DNA of 64,000 nucleotides, from NCBI GenBank assembly GCA_965659415.1, contig CBFHVA010000014.1, forward strand, positions 7,915-71,914, read 5' to 3'. Positions within the stretch are counted from its first letter, which is position 1. Every line of letters starts with the position of its first letter. Of the stretch, positions 27,607 to 35,839 are shown in pieces. Under the pieces are notes generated by a model, which saw only the letters and a list, made by a program, of their open reading frames with translations, was not told where the DNA came from and did no database searches. Source of the stretch: Phaeocystidibacter sp965659415. GTDB taxonomy: Bacteria; Bacteroidota; Bacteroidia; Flavobacteriales; Schleiferiaceae. The position numbers were made by a program, and so were the translations under genes.

Positions 27607-28484
27607 ATGCTTAAAACAAAACCTCATATCCTCTCCTCATTCTGGTAGGTCTGTGCGCCGTACTTCTGAGTTGCGAGCGCGATGTGCTCAATACCGTATC
27701 CAATAATAATGCTCCTGATGATCCGACCGATTCCTTTGAGCAACGAGATCAATACATCGAAAGATCGTACATAACACTTCTCGGAAGAAAGCCCGACTCT
27801 GCCGAGCACAGTGCGGGTAGGGTAATTATTGATGAGGATCCTCGAGACTCAACACTCCGATATCTATGGTTAAGCAGTGTGGTGAGTAACCGAGCAGCTT
27901 CTGTGAAACGCTGGGACGATATTCGATCTGAGTTGCTGGAAAGCGTAGATACCTTGCAAATTGCCGAGGCGATTCTTGCACTTGAACTGACGCTACCCGG
28001 TTTGCCGCCCCTTCAGCAACAGCTCATCCAAGAGGAGATCGATGACCTTTATCGAATATTGTACGTTCCGGACAGCCTATATGCATCGTCCTATTCCAAT
28101 CTGGATGTACACAAATACTCGGTAGATAATCTGATTTATGATGACATCAATATGGGTGCGGAGAACTTCGTGGTATCTGTATTTGATCACTTTTTATATC
28201 GATATCCAACACAGTATGACTTGGATGCAAGTAAGAATATGGTTGATGGTTTCAGGGATGTATTGTTTCTTCAATCCGGTGAGGGAAAACAAGATTTCAT
28301 CAACATCTTCTTTAACTCCGATGGATATGCAGAAGGGCAGATTAGGTATGCCTATCTGAATTATTTATTCCGCGAACCCTCTTCTTCTGAAATGCAAACA
28401 GAAATGATGCGTTTTGCATTAGACCGAAACTTCATAGAGCTCCAAATTCGCGTATTATCAACGGATGATTTCTTTTTCCAATGA
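27607..28484 (+). pseudogene. Lipoprotein with frameshifted signal sequence (DUF1501 operon, gene 1)
   Basis: The long frame (open through to 28484) begins without a usable ATG, yet its first codons read LILVGLCAVLLSC, a perfect lipoprotein membrane segment and lipobox. The ATG at 27607 starts another frame reading MLKTKPHILSS and then a stop. Removing two bases from the CTCTCCTC run near 27630 joins them into a normal lipoprotein signal. About 285 residues follow, with SYITLLGRKPDSAEHSAGR and FNSDGYAEGQIRYAYLNYLFREP, resembling the ordering motifs of planctomycete-type DUF1549/DUF1553 partners of DUF1501 proteins. A rare start at GTG 27684 would give a cytoplasmic product. The frameshift could also be an assembly error. 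Confidence 0.65.
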
Positions 28485-28963
28485 AAAAGATAATATACAT
28501 AGCACTCGCCGGATTCATTTCCGTGGCCTGCAACAAAGTGGAAGTCAACGAGTACGAGGTGAACCCAGTTACGGTAAATTCAAACGGTGTAAGCAAGTCG
28601 CGACAAAAATCAGATTTACAGTTAATTAGCATTATGTTTAGCGATGTATTTGGACGTGCCATTTCACAAAATGAGCTCCAAATGCTGGCCAATACCTATA
28701 ACTCATTAGGTGATAAGCAAGTGATCATCAACCGTTTCACTTGGCGATTCTTGAATGACCCATCTGCAGATCTTCCCGCCAATACTGAGCTAGTAAATAA
28801 TCCGACGGAGGTTATCGAAACCTTGTTTGCCCGATATCTTTCGCGCCCTCCCGGAGAGATGGAAGTCTGGTACTATCAAAATTGGATCGCGGATAACCCC
28901 GACTTAGAAGTAAAGCATTTGGCCTTTGTATTGTTAACGAGCGACGAATACAAATTCTACTGA
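28481..28963 (+). CDS. Lipoprotein (DUF1501 operon, gene 2)
   Basis: Intact 160-residue lipoprotein: signal peptide MKKIIYIALAGFISVAC with lipobox SVAC. The C-terminal half, RYLSRPPGEMEVWYYQNWIA and FVLLTSDEYKFY, looks like the C-terminal signature of DUF1553-type proteins that accompany DUF1501 proteins. It overlaps gene 1 by four bases (ATGA) and ends two bases before gene 3. Function unknown; probably an envelope partner of the DUF1501 protein. Confidence 0.75.
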   Translation: MKKIIYIALAGFISVACNKVEVNEYEVNPVTVNSNGVSKSRQKSDLQLISIMFSDVFGRAISQNELQMLANTYNSLGDKQVIINRFTWRFLNDPSADLPANTELVNNPTEVIETLFARYLSRPPGEMEVWYYQNWIADNPDLEVKHLAFVLLTSDEYKFY

Positions 28964-28965
28964 TT

Positions 28966-30267
28966 ATGAAGAGAAGAGACTTTATCAAAAAGGTAGGATT
29001 AACCTCGGTTGGCGTGCTGGGCGCTCCATACATATTGCCAAGCGGCATACTCTTCGCGGCAACCGGGTCGCGCAAGGTGAATCATGTTGTGTTTTACTTA
29101 TTCGCAGGTGGGGTTCGCAATTGGGAGAGCGTTCAAAAAGCCGACGGTAATCTCATGCCTAATATGTTAAGTGGGAGTGAGTCCATAACCTCTGACATTG
29201 CTGGATCAATGTCAGTATTACCTTCATCACCAGTTGCCTCTCCGCTTCAAACAGCGGGTACGCTATTCAGAGAGTTTAGATTTTCTGATGGCCCAACGGG
29301 ACTTTATAACGGTCATACAACGGCCATCACTGGGCAGCACACCACTACGGCGCTCAACTTACGCGCTGCACCAGAGATACCTACCATTTTTGAACTGTAC
29401 AGGAAGCACAACAATTTTTCGGCCTCGGCGACGAATGCATGGTGGATTTCACATACTAATAATCTGTATCCTTTGCTGAGCTACAGCACGCACCCGAGCT
29501 ACGGGGCGAAGTATGCAGCCAATCAGATTGCACCGACTGCACTGTTCTCTTCAGATGGTCTCAATACCCTGGGTGATAATTATACGATTGATCCCGATGT
29601 AGCGGAAGAACTCGACAAGCTGCGCAATTTTTCAAATGCGCAATTTGATATGTCTTTTAATTCCGCTGCTGGTGTGGAGAATTCTTCTCAAGGAAGAGAG
29701 CAAATTCAAGCATTCATCAATAGAATGATTCAGGAAGCTCAATGCGGCCAGCATAACAACCCATGGAGCATTCTTAGTGGAATGAATGGAGATATGCGGA
29801 ATATATTTTACGCGGAACAGGTCCTTCAAGAGTTTAAACCCGAATTGACGGTGGTGAATATGTTCGGCGTTGACGTAGCCCATACCAACTTCACCGAGTA
29901 TTGCAATAACCTGCGGCGGGCGGACGGGGCCGTGACGCATCTTTGGAATACCATACAGAATACACCTGGATTGGCGAATGATACGTTGCTGATCGTAGCC
30001 CCAGAAATTGGTAGGAATGCTAATCCAAATACCATAGTAGACGTAAACTGAAGGGCCGCCATCGATCATACAACGGACGATGCGGTATCGAGAGAAATAT
30101 TCTGTCTGGCCTTGGGGCCAGCAGGGGTTGTTGAACAGAACAAAGTGGTGAATCAAGATACGGGACAGAGTATCGATATTGTGCCTACCATTGCCGATGC
30201 TCTTGGTTTTTTGCCAGACTCCAACGGTATTTTGCCAGGTAGAGTCCTTCAAGAGATTTACGCATGA
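28966..30267 (+). pseudogene. DUF1501 family protein with in-frame TGA
   Basis: Starts MKRRDFIKKVGLTSVGVLGA, a Tat-like N-terminus (Arg-Arg then hydrophobic), and continues as a DUF1501/alkaline-phosphatase-fold-like secreted protein with HVVFYLFAGGVRNWES and PEIGRNANPNT. The frame stops at TGA 30049-30051 but resumes at once with RAAIDHTTDDAVSREIF and runs to TGA 30265-30267, where it overlaps the next ATG by four bases like the other junctions of this operon. Intact length would be about 433 codons. A single substitution restores sense (for example GGA, CGA or TGG). Either a recent nonsense mutation, readthrough, or a sequence error. Confidence 0.75.
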
Positions 30268-31154
30268 GAAGGTTAATTCTATATTTTTTCTCCGTTCTGA
30301 TGCTCATGATGACCAGCATGTGCAGTGTGGAAGAAGACCCTACACCTAATCCTTTTGGTGATGCTTCTGACAATATTGAAGATGGCGATACCATTGACCC
30401 AAGAACCATTGCTGGATTACATCGATATATTTTCGCCGTTAAGTTTGCAAACCCCACCTGTCATGATGGTTCTTTCGAGCCGGATTTTCGCACCGTTGAA
30501 TCATCTTATCAAACCATGGTGTATCATCCGGTAACCAAGAATTCTGAAGACGAGCGATTCCGATTTAGAGTATACCCAAATAAGGCCGATTCCTCATGGT
30601 TGTAGGAGCGGTTGATTACGACCGATGACGTTATTGGCCGCATGCCTTTATACGCGCCGCAGCTCACAACAGAGGAAATTGGATGGGTGGTCGATTGGAT
30701 CAACGATGGAGCCAGAGATGCTGATGGAATCCCGGCAAAATACCCTAACCAACTTCCCACCATTCAGGGGTTTGCCCTGTTTGACGCTCAGAATAATCGC
30801 ATTGATACGACTAGGCTCAATGGAGCGGTATCTCCGATTGTGCTGCCAAACAACCAAGCGGTAACCATGTACGTCTTGGTTGAAGATGATTCTACAGATT
30901 TCAATCAGCTTCAGGTTAATCAAGGTAAATTCTCCTATGCCGAGTTCAATTTCTCATCAGCCGTAACTAAGCAAGCGAGTCCATATTTCGATGTGGCTTA
31001 TCGGCTCAACTTTAATACCAACGAGTTTACACCTTGAGATACGGTGTGGTTCAGATATTTCGTGCAGGATACCGATAATCCTCAGGTTGTAGAGTTTCCA
31101 AATGACAACTCTCCATTCTATTTTCGAATCGTCTCATCATTCGTGGTCCAATGA
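30264..31154 (+). pseudogene. Cytochrome-c-like lipoprotein with two in-frame stops
   Basis: Starts as a lipoprotein (MRRLILYFFSVLMLMMTSMC) and continues with FANPTCHDGSFEPDFRTV, reminiscent of a Cys-His heme or metal-binding region of Bacteroidota planctomycete-type cytochrome domains, though only one Cys precedes His and a full CxxCH is not present. The frame is broken by TAG at 30603-30605 (between SSWL and ERLITTDDVIGRMP) and TGA at 31035-31037 (between NEFTP and DTVWFRYF). Both sides of each stop are clearly one coding frame, ending at TGA 31152-31154, which overlaps the next ATG. Intact length about 296 codons. Confidence 0.72.
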
Positions 31155-31585
31155 GAAATGTAGCTTTCATCATTTCGTCACTCCTTATTTGGGGTTGTGC
31201 AGAGGATATAACTTTTGAAGCAACGCCACAGATTGAACTTGTAAGCATTGGTCCGTCCACGTTGATTGAGCTTCAAGATAGCATTCATATTGTGGTGGCC
31301 TATGAAGATGGCGATGGTGATCTTGGCGAAAATGACCCAGAGGCCAAGAACTTTTTCATTCGAGATGAGCGCATCGATTTGACATACGAATTTAGGATAC
31401 AAGAACTCGTTCCAGGAGGTTCTGAAGTTCCCATTCGCGAACGATTGGAACTCACCCTACCAAACACAGTAATCACCAATGGTGGCAATTCTCAAACGGT
31501 GACATACAGAATATGGGTTGTGGATAGAGCGGGCCACGAGAGCAATCGAATTTCGGCAGGGACTATTACGGTTCAAGCTCCTTAG
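31151..31585 (+). CDS. Lipoprotein (DUF1501 operon, last gene)
   Basis: Intact lipoprotein of 144 residues, lipobox IWGC near residue 16. The rest is a beta-rich Ig/cadherin-like domain (DGDGDLGENDPEAKN near residue 55, VTYRIWVVDRAGHESN near the end), with an Asp-rich loop that may bind calcium. Coupled to the preceding gene by an ATGA overlap. Such lipoproteins are typical end members of Bacteroidota envelope operons. Function unknown. Confidence 0.75.
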   Translation: MRNVAFIISSLLIWGCAEDITFEATPQIELVSIGPSTLIELQDSIHIVVAYEDGDGDLGENDPEAKNFFIRDERIDLTYEFRIQELVPGGSEVPIRERLELTLPNTVITNGGNSQTVTYRIWVVDRAGHESNRISAGTITVQAP

Positions 31586-31744
31586 TCTTTTAGAGCCGTT
31601 GATTGGAAGGTTTCGGAATCATTCCAGCCTAAATGAGCTACCTAATTGTGCTAATCCTGAAGGTGGTGATCCTACTACCTGTTACTGTATTTCAACTTAT
31701 TGTTTAGAATAGTCCACAGATTTTCGAGGAGGGCCAACAAGGTG

Positions 31745-31752
31745 TATCTTTG
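31745..31752 (+). promoter_or_regulatory. Candidate -7 element for icmF
   Basis: TATCTTTG, an exact TAnnTTTG match 23 bases before the icmF ATG. No clear -33 TTG at the usual spacing. The rest of the 190-base gap after the DUF1501 operon shows no further structure that I can identify. Confidence 0.5.
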
Positions 31753-31775
31753 CGCAGCTACAGAAAATCCGACAG

Positions 31776-34700
31776 ATGGAATCGATTAAGCCCTACAAGC
31801 CAAAACACAAAGTCCGTATAGTAACCGCCGCCTCTCTTTTCGATGGGCATGATGCCGCTATTAATATCATGCGTCGAATCATGCAATCATCAGGTTGTGA
31901 GGTGATTCACTTGGGTCACGACCGCAGTGTAGAAGAAGTGGTGAATACGGCCATTCAAGAGGATGCCAATGCCATCGCAATGACGTCCTACCAAGGCGGA
32001 CACACCGAGTACTTCAAGTACATGTACGACCTTTTGAAGGAGAAGGGGGCTAGTCATATCCGCATCTTTGGTGGAGGTGGAGGAACTATTCTTCCGGAGG
32101 AGATTGAAGAACTACACGAGTACGGTATTACGCGAATTTACCATCCAGATGATGGTCGTTCGATGGGACTTCAGGGCATGATCAACGATCTTATCGAAAA
32201 GTCGGATTACGCCATAGGTGAAACGTTGGAAGATGAGCTCGATAGAATGGAAAGTCAAGAGCCATTGGCATTGGCTCGATTGATTAGCGCAGCTGAGAAT
32301 TTTCCAGAACAGAGCGCTAAGGCGTTCGATGAGATTCACAAAAGAGCGGAGAATACCCACATTCCCGTGCTTGGAATTACCGGAACGGGAGGGGCAGGTA
32401 AGTCTTCCTTAGTAGATGAGTTGGTTCGTCGATTCATTCTGGACTTCGCTGATAAAAAGATTGCTGTTATTTCGGTAGACCCTAGTAAGCGAAAAACAGG
32501 AGGAGCCTTGTTGGGCGACCGAATTCGCATGAATGCGATTAACCATGAGCGCGTTTATATGCGTTCTCTAGCCACACGTCAGAGTAATTTGGCCCTTTCC
32601 AAGCACGTGGCGGAGGCTGTTCAAGTGATGAAGGCGGCCCAGTTCGATTTGATTATTCTCGAAACTTCTGGCATCGGCCAGAGCGACACGGAGATTTTAG
32701 ATCATTCGGATGTTTCACTGTATGTGATGACGCCAGAATATGGAGCGGCAACGCAGTTGGAGAAAATTGACATGCTCGACTTTGCCGATCTCATCGCGCT
32801 CAACAAGTTTGACAAACGCGGTGCTTTGGATGCCCTGCGTGATGTCAAAAAGCAATATCAACGCAACCACAACTTGTGGGATAAACAGCCTGACGATATG
32901 CCGGTCTTCGGTACGATTGCCTCGCAGTTTAATGACCCTGGAACCAACCAGCTCTATCGAGCCATCATGGATACGATTGTGGAGCGCACAGAGGTGAAGG
33001 AGTTGTCGTCTGAATTTGCGATGACGAAGGAAATGAGCGAGAAGGTCTATGTAATTCCACCTAATCGCACGCGCTATCTAAGTGAGATTTCTGAGAACAA
33101 TCGATCTTATGATGATTGGGTGGCTAAGCAAATTGAAGTTGCCGATAAGTTATACGGACTTGAGAGCAGTATCTCAACCATTAAGACTAGCAACCTTGAG
33201 GATAAGGACCGCTTGGTAAAAGGCCTTGCTGAAGAATTCGAAACCGTAAAGCTCGATTTAGATCCGCACAATTGGGAAATCCTTCAGGGGTGGGAGCAAA
33301 AACGCCAGCGATACGAGGATGAGCTCTATACATTTAAGGTTCGAGATAAGGAAATCAATGTAAAAACCCACACGGAATCTCTTTCACACAGCCAGATTCC
33401 TAAAGTGGTAACTCCTAGATATAAAAGCTGGGGAGATATTCTCAGATGGGTACTCCAAGAGAATGTGCCTGGCGAATTCCCATATACATCTGGAATTTAT
33501 CCATTCAAGAGAGAAGGGGAAGACCCAACTCGAATGTTTGCGGGAGAAGGTGGCCCGGAACGCACAAACCGTCGATTCCACTATGTGAGCCTTGACATGC
33601 CGGCGAAGCGTTTATCTACGGCCTTTGACTCCGTTACCCTATATGGCAATGACCCGGATCGCAGACCTGACATTTACGGCAAGATTGGTAACTCCGGTGT
33701 GAGCATCTGTTGCTTGGATGACGCTAAGAAGTTGTATTCTGGATTTGACTTAGCTGATCCCAAAACATCGGTATCCATGACCATCAACGGTCCGGCTCCT
33801 ATGCTGTTGAGTTTCTTCCTCAATGCTGCAGTAGATCAGCAATGTGAGAAATACATCGTCGAAAACGGACTTGAAGCTGAGGTTGAGAAGGTCAAGAAAT
33901 CAAAATACGACGACCGAGGAATTGAACGTCCGCGATATAACGGAGATATCCCTGAGGGCAATGATGGATTGGGACTTATGCTTCTCGGCGTCACGGGAGA
34001 TGAAGTGCTTCCAGCTGAAGTTTATGCAAGGATAAAAGCAGATACGATTTCTGTAGTTCGAGGTACTGTTCAGGCGGACATCCTCAAAGAAGATCAAGCC
34101 CAGAATACCTGTATTTTCTCCACTGAATTCGCACTCCGATTAATGGGAGATGTTCAGAGTTACTTCATCCAGAATTCAGTAAGAAATTTCTACTCAGTTT
34201 CTATTTCTGGATACCATATCGCGGAGGCGGGAGCCAACCCTATAACACAATTGGCCTTTACGCTTGCAAACGGATTTACGTATGTTGAGTATTACCTCAG
34301 TCGGGGGATGGACATCAATAAATTTGGTCCAAACTTGAGTTTCTTCTTCAGCAATGGGATTGATCCTGAATATGCAGTGATTGGTCGGGTAGCCAGAAGA
34401 ATTTGGTCGAAGGCCTTGAAGATGAAGTACGGTGCGAATGCCCGTGCCCAGATGTTGAAGTATCACATTCAAACTTCGGGAAGATCACTTCACGCGCAGG
34501 AAATTGATTTTAACGATATCCGTACGACACTTCAAGCGTTATATGCGATTTACGACAACTGTAACTCGCTGCATACCAATGCATATGATGAAGCGATTAC
34601 GACCCCTACGGAGGAGAGTGTACGTCGTGCGATGGCCATTCAATTGATCATCAACCGTGAATTGGGGTTAGCAAAGAATGAGAACCCAATCCAGGGTTCG

Positions 34701-35159
34701 TTTATCATCGAAGAGCTAACTGACCTAGTAGAAGAAGCCGTACTCACGGAGTTTGATCGCATTACAGAAAGAGGTGGTGTTCTCGGTGCCATGGAAACCA
34801 TGTACCAACGAGGTAAAATTCAGGAGGAATCTTTGTATTACGAAACCCTGAAGCACAATGGCGATTATCCAATTATCGGTGTGAATACTTTCTTGAGTTC
34901 TAAAGGATCACCTACAGTGTTGCCGAAAGAGGTGATTCGCGCTACCCGCGATGAGAAAGAGTATCAAATTAGTATGCTTGGTAACTTGCACAATGCGAAC
35001 ACCGAAAGCGGGGAGGAGGCTCTTAAACAGGTTCAGTCTGCAGCTGTTAATAACGAGAATATTTTTGAAGTATTGATGGAAGCGGCCAAAACCTGTTCTT
35101 TGGGTCAGTTGACGAATGCCATGTTTGACGTGGGCGGTCAATACCGCCGAAATATGTGA
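31776..35159 (+). CDS. icmF: Fused isobutyryl-CoA mutase (IcmF)
   Basis: Cytosolic adenosylcobalamin enzyme of 1127 residues, interconverting isobutyryl-CoA and n-butyryl-CoA, sometimes with pivalyl/isovaleryl-CoA activity. Domain order: B12-binding Rossmann domain (ASLFDGHDAAINIM, TSYQGGH), then a MeaI-like G-protein chaperone (Walker A GTGGAGKSS near residue 205, SVDPSKRKTGGALLGDRIRM, NKFDK), then the TIM-barrel mutase domain (PYTSGIYPFKREGEDPTRMFAGEGGPER split over residues ~575-605, VQADILKEDQAQNTC). The GTPase fused inside the mutase chain separates IcmF from methylmalonyl-CoA mutase. Length and order are normal. It stands in its own transcription unit. Confidence 0.95.
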   Translation: MESIKPYKPKHKVRIVTAASLFDGHDAAINIMRRIMQSSGCEVIHLGHDRSVEEVVNTAIQEDANAIAMTSYQGGHTEYFKYMYDLLKEKGASHIRIFGGGGGTILPEEIEELHEYGITRIYHPDDGRSMGLQGMINDLIEKSDYAIGETLEDELDRMESQEPLALARLISAAENFPEQSAKAFDEIHKRAENTHIPVLGITGTGGAGKSSLVDELVRRFILDFADKKIAVISVDPSKRKTGGALLGDRIRMNAINHERVYMRSLATRQSNLALSKHVAEAVQVMKAAQFDLIILETSGIGQSDTEILDHSDVSLYVMTPEYGAATQLEKIDMLDFADLIALNKFDKRGALDALRDVKKQYQRNHNLWDKQPDDMPVFGTIASQFNDPGTNQLYRAIMDTIVERTEVKELSSEFAMTKEMSEKVYVIPPNRTRYLSEISENNRSYDDWVAKQIEVADKLYGLESSISTIKTSNLEDKDRLVKGLAEEFETVKLDLDPHNWEILQGWEQKRQRYEDELYTFKVRDKEINVKTHTESLSHSQIPKVVTPRYKSWGDILRWVLQENVPGEFPYTSGIYPFKREGEDPTRMFAGEGGPERTNRRFHYVSLDMPAKRLSTAFDSVTLYGNDPDRRPDIYGKIGNSGVSICCLDDAKKLYSGFDLADPKTSVSMTINGPAPMLLSFFLNAAVDQQCEKYIVENGLEAEVEKVKKSKYDDRGIERPRYNGDIPEGNDGLGLMLLGVTGDEVLPAEVYARIKADTISVVRGTVQADILKEDQAQNTCIFSTEFALRLMGDVQSYFIQNSVRNFYSVSISGYHIAEAGANPITQLAFTLANGFTYVEYYLSRGMDINKFGPNLSFFFSNGIDPEYAVIGRVARRIWSKALKMKYGANARAQMLKYHIQTSGRSLHAQEIDFNDIRTTLQALYAIYDNCNSLHTNAYDEAITTPTEESVRRAMAIQLIINRELGLAKNENPIQGSFIIEELTDLVEEAVLTEFDRITERGGVLGAMETMYQRGKIQEESLYYETLKHNGDYPIIGVNTFLSSKGSPTVLPKEVIRATRDEKEYQISMLGNLHNANTESGEEALKQVQSAAVNNENIFEVLMEAAKTCSLGQLTNAMFDVGGQYRRNM

Positions 35160-35296
35160 TTTAGGGACAAGTAAAGTGCGCTGATCTCCTCTTGTTCTGG
35201 TTAGATCAACTTTTTCGACGAACGTCGCCATAGTTGCGATGAATGATTTTGCAGATACTTAACTCTCTGGTTTTTTTATTAATACATTTATTAGCC

Positions 35297-35839
35297 ATGA
35301 AAGGAGTTGTATTTGTAGAGTTACTTGAAATGCTTGAAGAGCGTTTCGGGCTTGAAGTTTCTGATAGAATCATAACAGACGCAGAGCTTCCCAATGGGGG
35401 TGCCTATACCTCTGTTGGGACCTATCCTCATGAAGAGGCGGTACGTATTTTAATAGCTACTCAAAGGGCTACAGATATTCCAATCCCCGAGTTATTAAGA
35501 GTCTTTGGACATCATCTATTTAAGGTATTCTACTCGGGATACCCTCAGTTTTTTAAGGGCATTGAACATCCTTTCGGTTTGCTTTCCAAAGTGGATGATT
35601 ATATCCACATCGAGGTTCTGAAGCTTTATCCGGATGCCAAGTTGCCCAAGTTTGAGCACGAAGTGAATGACAATGTCATGCAACTCACCTATACTTCTCC
35701 TCGCGAAATGAGTTCATTAGCATTAGGGCTTATCGAAGCAACGCGTGACCATTATGGCACGGATATACAGGTGGAGACGGCGAATCTCGATAAGACGGGT
35801 CAAAAGGTCCTTTTTACTCTAACCTCACAGAATGGTTGA
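35297..35839 (+). CDS. H-NOX heme nitric oxide sensor
   Basis: Soluble heme protein of 180 residues. I start at the ATG at 35297 because H-NOX proteins begin MKG-V/I-x-F; upstream in-frame codons would add a hydrophobic tail. The proximal heme ligand is His104 in DDYIHIEVLKLY, and the heme-propionate motif YxSxR is complete: Tyr132, Ser134 and Arg136 in TYTSPREM. By family knowledge it senses NO through ferrous heme. Its stop overlaps the next gene, a hybrid histidine kinase, by eight bases, the classic H-NOX/kinase pairing where NO-bound H-NOX alters kinase autophosphorylation. No distal Tyr for O2 binding is evident. Confidence 0.92.
   Translation: MKGVVFVELLEMLEERFGLEVSDRIITDAELPNGGAYTSVGTYPHEEAVRILIATQRATDIPIPELLRVFGHHLFKVFYSGYPQFFKGIEHPFGLLSKVDDYIHIEVLKLYPDAKLPKFEHEVNDNVMQLTYTSPREMSSLALGLIEATRDHYGTDIQVETANLDKTGQKVLFTLTSQNG

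Noticed and set aside
30040..31040. Selenocysteine or pyrrolysine recoding at the TGA and TAG codons of the DUF1501 operon
   Set aside because: Mixed TGA and TAG at unrelated positions, no SECIS-like hairpin seen after the TGA codons, and no Cys or Lys expected there; decay or sequence error is simpler.
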